From assembly GCF_028009165.1 (NCBI RefSeq), contig NC_079246.1:3782001-3846000 (forward strand): a stretch of 64,000 nt of DNA, read 5' to 3'. The position numbers were made by a program, and so were the translations under genes. This document shows, piece by piece, positions 11,037 through 24,500 of this stretch (position 1 is its first letter; each line of letters begins with the position of its first letter). This DNA is from Akanthomyces muscarius (Eukaryota > Ascomycota > Sordariomycetes > Hypocreales > Cordycipitaceae). The notes below the pieces were generated by a model that saw only the letters and a program-made list of their open reading frames with translations, searched no databases and was not told the origin of the DNA.

Positions 11037-11707
11037 GGTGGGCGCTGAGCAACGGTGTGTAATGATACGGTTGAGTGGGATTAGCTTGTTCGAGATAAAA
11101 GGAACGAGCGACGCGGAGAACCCAAGCACTATTATCAATGGGTTACCCTATGATGGTCTCCATATATGCTACGAAAAGGAGAAAAAGCGCACAAAATTCT
11201 GGCCACCCTTGCATTAAACCATGACTACCAGCTCGCAGCAGTGTCACGATTTACGTCACTCGACTGCTGTAAAATCCACTTGGCGGGGCCGATTGAATGA
11301 TAGTGGGCTAACCCCCCTTCGCTGTGATCACATCCCAAAATTGAGGGGAAGGAATGAGAAATATCCAGTGGTTCAATTCAACATCTACTTCGCTCCTGAT
11401 CCGAACTCGGTGTGGCAAGGATCCTCGATCGGCACAAATCTGATGCGGTCATAGAGAAATCACTTTGCGACCCAGCATTCCACAGACTCTAGCAGGCAAC
11501 GTGGGGAACAACAGCCACAGCTAAGAGATCGTACTTGAATTACGATGAATCTCAACTGACACCAATAAACACCATATCCTCTCTGCACAACGAAACTGTA
11601 AAAAAAGGCACTCGAGTTGTCCAGACGCGGCCCGGCTATCCCACTGCTATACGTCGCGTGCGTCATCCATATTACTGCCCTCGCCATGTTCTCGAAGTAG
11701 ACCTCTA

Positions 11708-12109
11708 TCATCGAACCAGCAGCATGCACCTTGATTCGGTGCATGCATACGAACCAAAGACGACATAGCATCCCTGATAGACGTTGAGCCCGCGGCCCAG
11801 GCTCGACGCCTGGAACGAGATACCCGCGGTGCCAGGACCATATTTGGTGAGCAAAACGTCGGCCTTCAGGGTGAACTCGGCAAAGTCGATGTTCATGGTG
11901 GCCTTGCAACTGCCCTAGCCGCCGCTGCTGTCGCCGACGAGGAGACTGCATCGACAAGAGACAGATTGCCTTGCCCCGTCGCTATGATAGTACAGCACTT
12001 TACCTAAGTTTTCCAGCTTAGGAAACAAAGTTCTCCATTGCTCTGCTGCTAGTTCGCGCCAGACTTCTAACATCCAATGTTCTTCAATACCTTCTGTTGC
12101 ATTGCTCAT
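11708..12109 (-). CDS. Possible small protein gene or remnant, unknown
   Basis: Two minus-strand stretches look coding but I could not join them with confidence. 12109-12012 reads MSNATEGIEEHWMLEVW and on to KLENL before a GTAAAG donor-like site. 11908-11708 reads CKATMNIDFAEFTLKADV and on to GCYVVFGSYACTESRC, ending in a stop. An in-frame TAG lies between them (11917-11919 region) unless it is spliced out. I recognise no family. A short Cys-containing protein or a decayed copy are both possible. Confidence 0.2.
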
Positions 12110-13062
12110 CCCCGTCCGCGAAGACTGGTCCTGTGGTCGAAAGCACTACACCAATGACTCTACGCTGCTCTGCCTTTGTCGTTTCATTGTATGTAAGATT
12201 GCCGCCCGAGAATCGGAGCTCTCTGAAGTGGAAACACCGCGACTTGGTATAAGTGGAGCGGAACTCAAGCTACTTACTGTCTAGTACCCGAGAACTGGCT
12301 TTTTCTGGCGGGCCAACTTCCTTGAGTGATACTATAGTGGCTAAGTCTTGGGAGCTCGCAGACTTCTCTCTCTCCGCGATGGAGAGAGCAGGGTACTGCA
12401 ACAAGTTTAGTATGATGCATCGGAATAGAAATTTGCTAATAATTATGTGTTCCAAGCATATGGACGAGAGGAATCTGTTGGTCATAAGGTGGTGCTGGTG
12501 GTGATGGGCGACAGCCTAATTCCTTCTGTATTGAGGAACTGACTGTCTATGAAGGAAGGAAGAAGAAGCTATCGAGGTCCTGTTAGGCAGCCACCACATT
12601 AGGTGGAAGTGGGTCTAGCCCAGTCACTGGTGCTTGCAACAGAATCAATCTGCTTGCTTCCATTCCCTGCATAGACGGTGTTCTAAACGGCAGCTTTTTT
12701 GTCACGTTGACACAAGAGCAAAAGCGAGCTGAAGAAACGGGTAGCTATCACAACCCTTTAAGGGAGGTTGCAAGTGCATAAAGGGGACACTTGTATGCAA
12801 CGAGCATCGGGTGAGCGTAATGTTCATGTCCCCGCCGACTGGCAATTATCTCACGAAAATCCGGTACAAAACCCGTCACAACCTACAACACGACGAGCCA
12901 GCCGAGCCCATAGCACCGAAGCTGAAATAGCTTGCATCTCTAATGGCATCAGAGCGATAGTTTTATACGCTTGCAAAAGATTTGCATGTCTCCTCCCGCA
13001 TGGATGTTCAATCCCTATTAAACCACGGTTAGCCAATGCGACTGTTGCAGTAAAATCAGCTA
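12110..13062. other. Intergenic region, no gene seen
   Basis: A 109-codon open frame at 12768-13097 runs into the transposon inverted repeat that begins at 13063 and shows no family features, so it is not annotated as a gene. Confidence 0.45.
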
Positions 13063-14894
13063 ACGTCGATCACCCACTTGGGAGCCAACCCACCTAGGAG
13101 CCACCATCACCTAATAAGAGCCTATTAATAAAATGCCTTATAATAGCCATAAATAAAATCAATTAATTACCAAATAATTATAAGGTAATAGCCTTACTAT
13201 CAGAGATCTTAGTATCTAATAAATCAATTATCCCTACCTCTTCTACACTAAGTAATTACGTGTTAAGCTAGTAGCGCACTATATTAACCTCTATAATTGT
13301 AATAAAGTCTTTATTAGGATTCAGTTAGACTTTCTTTCACCTCTATAGCTTAGAGTTATTAATCTATTATTAAAGATAACTAATCTATATCCCTAAAGTA
13401 ATATTAATACTATTCTATAAATTAATTCCCTTCTATATTTTCTATTTAATAAGGTAGTATATAGGCGATATTTTCTAAGTACATTTAAGGCTAGAAAAGA
13501 GCCTCTTAACGTCTTAGCTATTAGATAGAGTTATAATATTAATATAGTAGCTTATTAAAGGCGCCTAAGGCTTTTTTAGAGTAGTTAGGCGTTATAATAC
13601 CTCTAAAAGAAGTAAAGGACTAAGTAATAGCTTCACGATATTAATAGGCTAAAGTCCTACTACCTACTAGCTAGTAATAACATTTACTTTAGTAATTCTA
13701 AGTTCCTATATCTTTAAATAACACTCTAAGAAGATCCTTTTACTAAGTAGTGATAAATTAGTAATAGTTAGATACCTTCTAAGATATGATATATAATACC
13801 TCTTTATAGGGCTAAAGATAGCTATATTAAGAGGTTAAAGTATATAACTACTATATACTAGTAAGAATAGGATAAAAATGTTATTCTAATAATATTCTTA
13901 TAGAAATTTAGTAGTATAATGACTTTTATAACTATTAATAACTAGTAACTAGTAGCTTAATAGGTATAGCTTTATCTTTAGGATAAAGACTATTTTAAGC
14001 TAGTAAAGAGTGATATTATTATTTATCTAACCCTTCTTTATAGCCTTAAAATACTAGTAGGTATAAAGATTAAGCTTATTTAGGAAGTATTATTATTAAA
14101 CACTATTACCTTAAAAGATAACTAGTAAGTTAAGCTTCTTCCTAGTAACTAAGATATACTTAATAATTATACTCTAATAATATAGCCTAGACTACTTCTT
14201 TATTACTATTTACTTCTTTAATAACCCTAGTACTAAACTATTCTCTTATTAGCCTATTACTAGGCCTATCTTATCTATATTATATTAGTGCTTAGGAGGA
14301 ATATTATATAGGGTAGGAAGGTTAATAAGGCGAAAGAATTCCTATATAGTATTAGTTAATATACTATTAATTCTCTTTATATTAAGTCTCTTACCTTTTA
14401 AGGTCTTAATTTTAGGATTTTAATAAAGGAATCCTTATAGCTAATTCTTACTAAGTGGTCTTATATTGCCATTAAGGGTAGCTACTTTCTAAGCTATCTC
14501 TTAGACTTAGCTATAAGCTAGAGTGAGGCTTACTATATCCTAAATTAGAATCTAGTTATAGAGATACTTCTTTTAAGTATTAGAAAGGTATTATATCTAT
14601 TTAAATATATCCCTTTTAAGCTATTTTCCCTTTAGCTAGCTACTAAGGGTTTATTAAGGGATTCCCTAATATCTTCTAGCCTTATATTAGCTTATACCAC
14701 TAATAATATCTTAAATTATATTTTAAAGGTCTTCTTTAGTATAATAGGTATCTATAATACTCTTATTAAAAAAGAATTAAATAATAATAATAAATGTGTG
14801 AGTTATCGCGGTTATTATAAGGAGGTGATGGAGACGGACGCGACGTGTTAGAGTGGCTCCCAGGTGGGTTGGCTCCCAAGTGGGTGATCGACGT
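13063..14894. mobile_element. Fot1/pogo-like (Tc1-mariner) transposon, RIP-mutated
   Basis: The ends are inverted copies: 13063 onward reads ACGTCGATCACCCACTTGGG and continues AGCCAACCCACCT, and the same sequence reads inward from 14894 on the other strand, about 45 bp in all with few differences. Each end abuts the dinucleotide TA (13061-13062 and 14895-14896), the target duplication of this superfamily. Total length 1832 bp is typical of Fot1/Pot2-like elements. The interior is AT-rich, nearly lacks CA and TG, and is full of stops in every frame, so no transposase survives. The GC-rich ends have escaped most of the mutation. Confidence 0.85.
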
Positions 14895-16661
14895 TACGGG
14901 CTGTCAATCAAGACTCAGACTTGCAAAATTTGTCGCGGCCTGAAAAAGGCTGATGCAGCTGACCCTGTCGAGAGCATAGCCTTCCGAGGGTGGGTAATGA
15001 GGAAAGAAATGTCAATTTAAAATCAGGCTGCGAGACATGCTGAGCCTTGGCCTTGCATTGTCTGCTTACAGCACTATACTACGCTTGTGGTCTGTGGATC
15101 AATCCCCGGTTTGTGGTTGCTGCCCGCTGGAGTCAAGACGAAGGAATAGCTGGTGACATCCTGCTGAGCAACAGATCATCATTTATCAATCGATAGATGG
15201 GGCTTACATGTTACCTATTGCAACAAAAGTGTCACCTTCGAAAGGGACTTTTAGTCGCTCGACAAAGCACCCATCCCACTGCTACCAGCGCTGCCTCATT
15301 TGCTGTTCCAGGAGCATTTTGCCAGACGACCATCCGACGGGCGTGCAGGGTCACCTTCAAGAAAGGAATACCCTCAAAAGCATAGAAGTCACGCATTCCG
15401 CAACAGTAATGGCGGTCGGATGGTCAGAGGCCTTAAGTTAAAATAAAAATAAAAAATCAGAACAGTGCTTGGAAAGGTAAAGGACCGGCCACCTGAGTCA
15501 GCCCTGAAATTTAGAATTGCGTAGTGCAGCGGCAACCACCACCATTGCACGCCATTCATATAATGGACTATTTCCGGCTGGAGATCGTGTGGGTTATATT
15601 TACGAGGGGGGGCTAAAGAGGCAACGTACGTGATGGGGGCGTGGCAGGTGTCGAGTGCGGCCATCCACAAGGCTGACGCGTCGCCGTAAGCAGGGACCTG
15701 GAGCCAGTTCCATGACGTACATCGCTATACAGGCTTTTAACACGCCAGCATGTACCAAGACAAGGAATGCTGCACATCTCGCTTCAAGACATTGTTCTCG
15801 CCATTCGTTATGGCGCTCGCACCCACTACCAAGGGTACAGAAGAAGGAGCAATATCCTGGCGAGACAACGCTGGCGAACGAGACAGCCTGGTGGTTGGCT
15901 GGCTAGTTAATTTCTTACGAGAGACGCTATAATTATGGATATAGCTCCTCCAGTGTCCATCCAATGTGGGCAGTTTCCAACGCCAGCGTGCCCACTGACT
16001 TTACGGTGTGGCGCGAACACACCTGATGTAGGACTCTCGGCAGGGACCCCGAGTCTCGGAGGTTAATAACCTAATACTTAGTAAGTTAGATCTTACAATT
16101 ATCTGCGAGAAGGTGTGGGCTCCGTAACAAGAGACGGGTAGGGGCAGGTTTCCTCTAACATCCCAACACCCCAATGTGTCTCTTCCCGCGGACTGTAGCA
16201 ACAAGCGCAACCCCTTATGCCCTGACTCACGCCAAACACGGGGACTATTTCCCCTTGCGTGATGGGGCATACGAACGAGGCTGGGGAGCAGAGGTGTCAA
16301 TGTCAAGCTAGCAGAATTTTTGTACGAGACTGTGGGGAGCATCCCCATAGTACCCCCGACCCCACGAATATAGCGAGTCTACCTCATCTAAGCTGGACGC
16401 CACTGTAATCTGGTTAGCCCTGTTGCCCAGTCTCTGGGGTTGCGGCGCATGTGTGGCCATTGGGGCAAGGGAGGGAGAGTCGTAAGGCTGACAGACCGCG
16501 CCATCCTCGGTTGGTTTCGATTCCTGCCACATGTTCCGGATCATGCCTCATTGATGTGTCGAGTCGAGAGAAGCGACAGCGCACCTGGGTTCTCCCGCAT
16601 CCTTACCCGCCCATACTGCGGGCTTTAATGCTTCTCTCCAATAGTCTCGTGTGCGCCGCCG
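14895..16661. other. Intergenic region, no gene seen
   Basis: Normal base composition, but the open frames are short, overlap on both strands and show no recognisable protein features. It contains the upstream region of the GT69 gene. Confidence 0.45.
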
Positions 16662-18293
16662 ATGCGACCCCGAAGCTGGCCCGGCATGAAGACGACACTG
16701 CGATTCGACGCGCGCGACACACTCCTCTACTTCAAGAACAAGAAATGGAACGCATTTCGCAGGGTGCCATACCTCGAAAATGTCGAGATCGACCAGCGAA
16801 CCGCATATTTATTCCTTTTGCCAGCGCTGTTCTTCCGTTTCTTTCCATTCATAATGACACACAACTCCACACCTATGAGCGCATTCCTGGCACTCGTTTT
16901 GATATACATACCCGCCCATGTTGCCCTGACAGCTTGGCAAAGCTATTCTTCACTCCTGAGAACGATGCAGCGAGCAAGAGAGATGCGGGAGTGTTCGCCA
17001 GTGCTGATGCGGAATGCGCCAAAGCAAGCGTACTCGCCGCCTTCTCCATGGCTAAGGAGCAGTCTGGCGAGGAACCCAGACACCGTCAGTCTGTCGCTAT
17101 GGGTGTGCGGCGCCCTCCTGACCGTGTGGGTTTATACGTCGGGCATATCTCCGCCGTTTCCGTCGGCCTCGAGCCTCATATCCTCGTCGCCGACGCTCAC
17201 GGCGTATCTGGAGCGAAATGCGACGTACTATATTTCGGCCACATTTTGGAACAATGAGGACATCTTGAGTGCATGGACATCTGAGACGCTCCAACTCATT
17301 GACATCCTCGGCCCCTCCAACGTATACGTATCGATGACGGAAAACGACAGCGAAGACGATACGCCGACGATGCTCCGACGATTTGGCAGACAGCTTGACG
17401 TTCTGAATGTCAGGCACAATGTGAATATTTCGACTGGAATCCGTGAAGAGCCCCTAGATGACCCTTGGCGAAGTGTCAGGCATCGGGTAGGGTACATGAC
17501 AAACCTCCGGAACGGCGCCTTGCAGTCTTTGGAGGACGCCCGCCAACGATTCGATGTTGTCATATTATTGAACGATATTGTCTTCCATCACACCGATGTG
17601 TTGAAGCTGGTTTCTGCGCTGGGGGGCGATGACCAGAGGGAGAAAGCTCGCAACAACCACCACAAGAACACGAGGCGGCGCATGGCGTGTGGCCTGGATA
17701 TGGACAACGCGGCGCTATACGACGCGTGGGTTCTCCAGGACCGTTGCGGTCGGCCCATCACCGGCTTCTGGCCCTTCTTCACCTCGGAAGAGGATAAGCA
17801 GGCCGTTAGAGACGGCCATGTGCTAGAAGTTGGGACCTGCTGGAACGGCATCGCGGCTTTGGACGGCGACATGTTCCTCGACTCGCGACTGAGGAGCAAA
17901 ACGGCAGATTGGCACACGGATGCGCTGAGATTCTCGGAGCCACCAGAGTGCGTCATATCAGAGTGCGCGCTACTACCACTGAGGATCACAAATACGACCG
18001 GCGGCGCGCCCATCGTCGTTGACCCCACCGTCGTGGTGGCGTACAGTGTGCGCGGGTGGAAGTATTACGCCGTCTGGCTGCGGATGCCAGTAGTGAAGCT
18101 CTGGATGCGCATATTCGAGGAGCGATATTGGGATCTTTGGTGGAACATGGGGATGGGCAAGGGACTGAGGTGGACGGGGCTGGACAATGGGAGAGAAAAG
18201 AAAGAATGCATCATTGATGGCTGGCCGCGCTGTGATACCAACGACACCGCTGTGCCAGGGGGTTTCTCGCTCAGATTCAGAGGAGACCTTTGA
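16662..18293 (+). CDS. GT69 glycosyltransferase (CAP59/CMT1 mannosyltransferase family)
   Basis: A single 543-aa frame. The N-terminus has hydrophobic segments near residues 48-65 and again near 145-160 (SLWVCGALLTVWVYTSG), consistent with a type II membrane protein of the Golgi. The catalytic region runs from about residue 190: YYISATFWNNEDIL, LGPSNVYVSMTENDSED, FDVVILLNDIVFHHTDVL, MACGLDMDNAALYDAWVLQD, VGTCWNGIAALDGDMF, then PPECVISECALLPL. These are the conserved blocks of the CAP59/CMT1 family, which includes the alpha-1,3-mannosyltransferase of Cryptococcus. In moulds the acceptor is generally unknown. An internal Met at 16686 is an alternative start. Downstream lies broken DNA, but the gene itself is intact. 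Confidence 0.85.
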   Translation: MRPRSWPGMKTTLRFDARDTLLYFKNKKWNAFRRVPYLENVEIDQRTAYLFLLPALFFRFFPFIMTHNSTPMSAFLALVLIYIPAHVALTAWQSYSSLLRTMQRAREMRECSPVLMRNAPKQAYSPPSPWLRSSLARNPDTVSLSLWVCGALLTVWVYTSGISPPFPSASSLISSSPTLTAYLERNATYYISATFWNNEDILSAWTSETLQLIDILGPSNVYVSMTENDSEDDTPTMLRRFGRQLDVLNVRHNVNISTGIREEPLDDPWRSVRHRVGYMTNLRNGALQSLEDARQRFDVVILLNDIVFHHTDVLKLVSALGGDDQREKARNNHHKNTRRRMACGLDMDNAALYDAWVLQDRCGRPITGFWPFFTSEEDKQAVRDGHVLEVGTCWNGIAALDGDMFLDSRLRSKTADWHTDALRFSEPPECVISECALLPLRITNTTGGAPIVVDPTVVVAYSVRGWKYYAVWLRMPVVKLWMRIFEERYWDLWWNMGMGKGLRWTGLDNGREKKECIIDGWPRCDTNDTAVPGGFSLRFRGDL

Positions 18294-18395
18294 TGACCAC
18301 AAACTCCATGTGGCTAATTTATAATCATGCACGGTAAATACTATTTAATCTACATTTATATCTCGTATCCGCTGCTCCGCATGCGAACCAGGTAG

Positions 18396-18557
18396 CTAAA
18401 ACCCGCCGCGCCCCGTCTCACAAAAACTACCCAGGAGCACTTCCAGGCTATCCTTCAACTCGATAACCATTTCCTTCTCGACAATGTCCTGCTGCAACGA
18501 CAGCGCAATGGTCATGCTTCCTCTTAGCGAGCTCGAGACACTCACCCCCACAGCCAT
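18396..18557 (-). pseudogene. Fragment, possible end of a condensation/acyltransferase-type protein
   Basis: A 53-codon minus-strand frame reads MAVGVSVSSSLRGSMTIALS and then LQQDIVEKEMVIELKDSLEVL. The pattern of a short strand followed by an amphipathic helix resembles the last part of acyltransferase or condensation domains, but the match is short and from memory. No upstream exon is visible. Confidence 0.25.
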
Positions 18558-18637
18558 ATCTAGCTGTCTAAGGATTATAGGTCATTCTGTCAAGCTAACC
18601 ATTACAATCGGCTACTGGACATAAGATCGGACCAGGG

Positions 18638-18834
18638 CTAAGAGCAATTGATAGACACAAACTTGACATCGTCAGAGAGCATGACGCCGTTGCTATCCTT
18701 GCCCCTTTCGACCGTGACCGTCTCGCGGTAGTCGCCGCCACAGGTGTCCCCGTTGCCATTCCCCTTAAAGGCGAATTCGCACTTGGCAAAGCCCACGTTA
18801 GCCTGGACCTTAAAGTCGCCGCAGATTTTACCCG
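18638..18834 (-). pseudogene. Last exon of a small Cys-containing protein, cut off by the RIP island
   Basis: Minus strand, from an acceptor-like ACTAG at 18835-18839 to a TAG stop at 18638. It reads CTGKICGDFKVQANVGF, then CEFAFKGNGNGDTCGG and ends DVKFVSINCS. Cys spacing suggests a secreted disulphide protein. The upstream exon would lie in AT-rich decayed DNA and was not found, so the gene is probably truncated. The family is not recognised. Confidence 0.3.
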
Positions 18835-18952
18835 TGCACTTCTAGTATAACTTAATATAATAACTATAAATAGTAATTATAAAGCTTAAACTTATTAATA
18901 TAGTAATTTAATATTAAAATGAAGTTAGATCTAACTTACTTTTTTAATAATA

Positions 18953-20010
18953 ATATAGTTAATAAGTGAGTCGCCTAGATAAGCAAGTCGCCTATTTTAA
19001 CCCACTTATTTACTAAAGTTAAAATAACTCTATAAAAGTAAAGCTAAAATAGTTAGGCTTTTAGATATAATATATTAAGTTATTAGACTATTTATAATAA
19101 AATAGTAATAATTATAAATAAATAGTAATTATATATTATATTAAATAATATATATTAGATTTAATTCTTTTTTAAATTGTTTTTAAATTTAATAACCTTT
19201 TAGTCTTTATATATATAACTATAAAACTTAATAAAGAGCTTTAATAAAATTATATATAGTTAGTAAAGTTTAATAAATAATTATAATTAATTCTTTTAAT
19301 AAGTTATATTAAAAATAAGAAATCTTCTTTTATTTTTTTATTTTTCTTATTTAACTTATTAAAAAAATTAACTATATTCTTTTAAGCCTTTATATCTATT
19401 TTTATTATTATAGTATACTATAATTCTAGGAATATAAACACTAAGTAAAGCTATATACTAACTTATAGAAATATTCTATATACTCTAATATTAAGGTATT
19501 ACTCCTATAAAGGTTATATATTAAATATTAGTATAATAAAAAGCGCCTTTAAGTAATTAATTATAATCTTTAAGAATTAAGTTAATTTAGGTTAAGTTAC
19601 TTTATATAGGTTAAATTTACGTCTTATATATTATAGTAGGGGCCTTAATAATAAGTTATTATTATAGGTTAAAGGAGAATACCTAGAAGGGCAATTCCTG
19701 CCTATAAATATAGGGCTTTATAATTAATTAATTATAATATTTTAAAAATATATTATATTAAAGGAAAAAATTCTACTACTTATTATAAGGTATTAGGCTT
19801 TTATAGTTATAATATAAGGGTAGTATAACACATATATATTAAGTATATTATCTAGTATTATAATACTATATATTAAGAAGATATTTTATTTTTAAATAGA
19901 CTAAAAGATAATTAATTTTAAAAAGAGTTTAAAAAAGAATTAAATCTAATTATTATTAAATTAGTTATTTAAATTTAAATACTTAATATAAAGTATTATT
20001 TTTAGATATA
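18953..20010. mobile_element. TIR-transposon fragment C
   Basis: Starts with ATATAGTTAATAAGTGAGTC followed by GCCTAGATAAG, next to TA at 18951-18952, the same end type as the better preserved elements A and B. The opposite end was not found. Inside, about 19158 and 19950, lie inverted copies of a segment containing AGATTTAATTCTTTTTTAAA, suggesting a further small inverted-repeat element of about 0.8 kb. Confidence 0.45.
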
Positions 20011-20168
20011 ATATAGTTAATAAGTAAGTTACCTAAATAAATAAGTTACCTCTATTTTCTAACTCTATACCTTTTAACTATTAATAACTTAATTATAATA
20101 TAAAAAAACATTTAAAATTAATTAAAATCCTCTTCCTTACTAGTATTTATATTTATAATATAAGTATA
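20011..20168 (-). mobile_element. TIR-transposon D, left part
   Basis: Starts at a terminal repeat (ATATAGTTAATAAGTAAG, TA at 20009-20010). The next 140 bp match, inverted, the right-hand end of element A (for example CCTCTTCCTTACTAGT and ATTTATAATATAAGTA). The element is broken at 20169 by the insertion of A; its other part resumes at 31172. Confidence 0.6.
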
Positions 20169-21270
20169 TAATATAGTTAATAAGCGAGTCGCCTAGATAA
20201 GTAAGTCACCCACTCTACCTAGTTTTTAGCACCCTTTATTTTAGTACTTCTATTACTTAATAACGATTTATAGAAATCTCTTTAAAAGAGGTAGGTATTA
20301 TTCTTACCCTTTAAGCTCTTAAAAAAGACCTAAAACTAAGTTATAAAGAAGCTATATTAATCTATAATATACCTTAAATAACTATCTATAACTAATATAA
20401 TAGCTAAGTTATATAATATAACTTTATACCTAATTTAAAGAAACTTACTAATTTAAAAAAGAGAGCTATAATAAAATATATTCTTTAACTAGATTTATAA
20501 AGACTTCCCTTTTAGTATATAAATATAGAAGATATAGTAAATTAACTACTTATTAAGTATAATAGTAGATATATTAGAGTATACTAGGTAAAAAACCTTA
20601 TATAATAATAATTAAAGCTTATTATATATTTTTAATAGAGATATAATTATTAAAAAACTAAATATTAAAATCTAATTATTATTTATAATTAGTTTATACT
20701 TTTAGAGAATATAATTATAAAATATAATATTATAAAGTCTAATATTTATAACTTTAATAAGACTAGATTTCTAATAGGCTTTATTATAATAAGAATAGTT
20801 ATTATAAGCTCTAATTAGGTTAGAAAAGTAAAAGTAATATAACTTAGTAATAGGGAATAAGTTACTATAATTTAGGTGGTAAATTCTTAGGGCTTAATAG
20901 TACTACTATATATTATAGTAAAAAGCTAAAAATACCTTATATTTTAGTATAAAGATAAATACTTACTTTTAGAGTAGTATATTAATATAAGCTTAAATAG
21001 CTAGATAATAAATAAAATTAGTATAAATTAGATTAAATATTTTAATAAATATATAAAAGATTAAAAAAAGAGTAGTTATTATCTTCTAATTCTAGATAGC
21101 TATAAAAGTTACTACTTAATTACCTTTAAGCTTTTCTATTAAAAAAAGAATATTATTACCCTTTATATACCTATATATTCTTCCTATATACTCTAGCTTT
21201 TAGATATTAGCTATTTTAATATACTAAAAAAGGCTTATAAGTAATAAATTAAGGATCTTATAAAAGCTAG

Positions 21271-21517
21271 TGTTATAGACTAGCCCTAGGGTGTCTATAA
21301 ATAGGCGTTATAATTATTATTAACTCTCTTAAGGAGAAGAAAGAGAAGAAATAGGAAGATAGTAAGCCCTTTCTATTTTATAGTAGTCTAGGTTTTATAT
21401 AAAGTTAGTGTGGAGTTTAGCTAGGGTCTTAATAAAGTTAACCCTAAGCTTAGCTAGTTAACACTTAATCTATACTATCTTAGTTATAATAGTAGGCTAA
21501 AGCCTAGTACCTTTATA
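21271..21517 (-). repeat. 3' LTR of the gypsy element
   Basis: 247 bp; begins TGTTATAGACTAGCCC on the plus strand and ends CCTTTATA, where the expected terminal CA has become TA by RIP. Nearly the same as 28283-28529. Confidence 0.85.
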
Positions 21518-24500
21518 TACCCCCCCTATTTATCCCCCCCTTACTAACTAGTAAAAACTTTTTTTTTTTTTTAGTATATATTATTCTTAGGCTCCCTAAG
21601 TATAGTGTGGAAAAATATAACTCTAGTAGGGCTATATATTACTATTAGCTAGGGGTTAGTGGGTGGTAGTTAGTGATTATATAGCTATAACTAGGCCCTA
21701 CCCGCTCTTTTAAATATCTAATTAGGCCTTTATTATAAACTATTATATAATATATAGTACTATCTAGGTGCTTTAAGTATAAATAAAGTGAAGTAATTAT
21801 AAAAAGGTAAACTATATAGTAAAAAGACTATACCCCCTTAAAAGAAATATTTATAATAATAAGGTTTTTATTATAGCGCCTAATAGTATTTTCCTTTTTT
21901 CCCTCTATTAACTATTTTATTTCCTTATAGTACTATACTTATATTACTTTATTCCCTTCTTACCTTAATAATATTCTTATTATATCTTACTATATACTCT
22001 TCTAAACTAAATAACTTTCTTTATATATTACTATATCTTTCTCCTAGCCTTAATAATATATCTACTACTACTATACCTCCCCCTCCCTCTCCCCCTAGTA
22101 AGAATAGCCGTAACCTAAATATTAGGTATTATCGCCCCTAATATTCCCTAACTAGCTTTATTATAAAGGGTAACTCTAATAGTGATAAATTTATCTTAAA
22201 TAATAAACTTAATATACCTTACCTAACCTATCTTAAAGGCACTACTAATAATAGTATACTTAACTACTAACTAGGGCCTAAGGACGCCTATATATTTTAT
22301 AATAGTAGATATTAAACCTATAAATAGGCCCTTACTATTTTTATAATAAACCCTACTCTATACTACCTTATTTATAATATATAGTAGATTTATAATTTTA
22401 GTAAGGCTATAAAAACTCTTACTATAAGTAAGTTAGGGGAGAAGGGCTCTAAAAAGGCTATTTTATAGCCTACTATAGTGCGCCTTATTTAATAATATTA
22501 TAGTGCCTTAGATACTACTATACTCTACCCTATCCTTATTTAGGATATTTTTACTCCTTATTATCTTAGCCCTAGTACTAATAAGGGCGCTACTACTACC
22601 TTATTATAAATAGTACTCCCTACTAGTTCCCTAGGTAGAAACTATACTAGCTAAACTAATATTATTAGTACTACTAACACCTTTAATTAGCTTAGCTAGA
22701 ATATCTAAGCGCTTATAGTGTATATTCCTAAAAACCCTCTTTCTCCCTTACCTTAGTATAATCTATCCTATTATAGAATTACTACTAATTTAATTATACT
22801 CTTAGGAAACCCTATACTCCCACACTTATATCTAGGATAAGCGTAATATACACTATAATAAGAAGAGTATATATATAAATATATTATTAGTAGCTACCCT
22901 TATATACCTAACTACTCCTATACTCCTATTAATACCCTCTTATCGCCTCCTAAGCTAGTATAAGTATAATTCTTATAGCTCCTACTCTTTATATTATTAT
23001 TATAAGTCTTATTCTTAATCGCCTTCTAATAGGCATTCTAATTATTACTATTTTAATTACTATTATTATTCCCCTCACTATTTATCTAGCCGCCTATATA
23101 GTTACTACTATTCTAACTAAACTTATAATATTAAAGACATAGACCTTAATAAGTACCTTAGAGAATTAAATAAGGTCCTATCTAAAAAGGAAATAAAATA
23201 GTAGTTCCTAATTAGGGTGCCTATTAGGGTAATTAATTTTTATATTATTATTAGTATATATACTAAATAAACTAGCTTAGAGTTTAGGGAATTATTTATA
23301 ATTTTTTTTTCTTATATTAGTTTTTAGTATTATAAGTTTAGATTAGGTAATAAAGAGATTAAGGTATAATATTAATAAAGCTATAAGTCTATAAAGTAGC
23401 CCCCCCCCCTAAAATATTATAATATTAATTATTTCCTATTACTTATACCTATATATCCCCTAATTATTCTATTTTACCTATTTATTATAGCCTACTATAG
23501 TGTACTTATTATATACTATTATATCTATTAGCTTCGCCCTAATAAGCCTTAAATATAGCTAATATTAAAGTGTTCTATAAGGCACTAAGTGGCTCCTATA
23601 TTAGGTCCTAAAAGCCTATCTATTTTACTAAGACTTCCCTTTTTCCACCCTAGCCTCTAGTATTATAGGTATAAAGAACCTCCTTAATAACCTATTTTAG
23701 GTATTAGTTATCCCCTAATTTATTATTAACTAAGGTTAGCTTAGGCGCTTAATTATTCTACGCCTAAAATAGTAAGGGGTCTACTACCACCTATTTAACT
23801 AGGTTAATATAAAATATCTTATAGAGGCTCCTAGGTAGGTCTAATATTACTATTAATAGACTTAGGGTAACTATAATATAATATTTAGAGCGGACCTAAT
23901 TAAGCTTTTTATTAGGATAGTTAGTTATAATATTATATAAAGATAGCTATACCTAATTACTAATCTAGAATTTTTCTACTAGATACTAGTTTTAGTTAGA
24001 CATTTCTTTTTATTATTATTATATATAGGTAATAGTAGACTATATTAGGTTATTATTATCCTTAATATATTATAAGAACTATTAGGCGTGGCCTATTAGT
24101 ATTTTATTTAATAGGTGTGGGTTATTTAGGTATAATTAGACTACTTTAATATTATATCTATATAAAAGGAAGTTTAAGTTAAAACTTATAACACTTAAGT
24201 CCTTATTATTAAGGGCATATTATACTATAAGAAGTTATTATAACTAGTTATATTATAAGTAGAAGATAAGTACTCTTAGGACTACCTACACTTCTTAGTT
24301 AGCGTGTTCTATACTACTATCTATCTAGGGATAATAGGTAGTAGATAAGAGTTATAATATATCTAATAGGTGGCATAATATTCTCTAGAACTAACTAACC
24401 TAATCTAATTTATAGTTACTAATAAGTTAGTCTAAAAAACTATAGAAATACTACTATATATAGAGGAATTATTTTATACACACTTTAGTACTTATTAATA

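Noticed and set aside
12768..13097. 109-codon plus-strand frame
   Set aside because: It runs into the transposon terminal repeat at 13063 and has no recognisable features.
16451..17257. 268-codon plus-strand frame overlapping the GT69 gene
   Set aside because: It is in another frame over the 5' half of the GT69 gene, whose own frame has strong family motifs.
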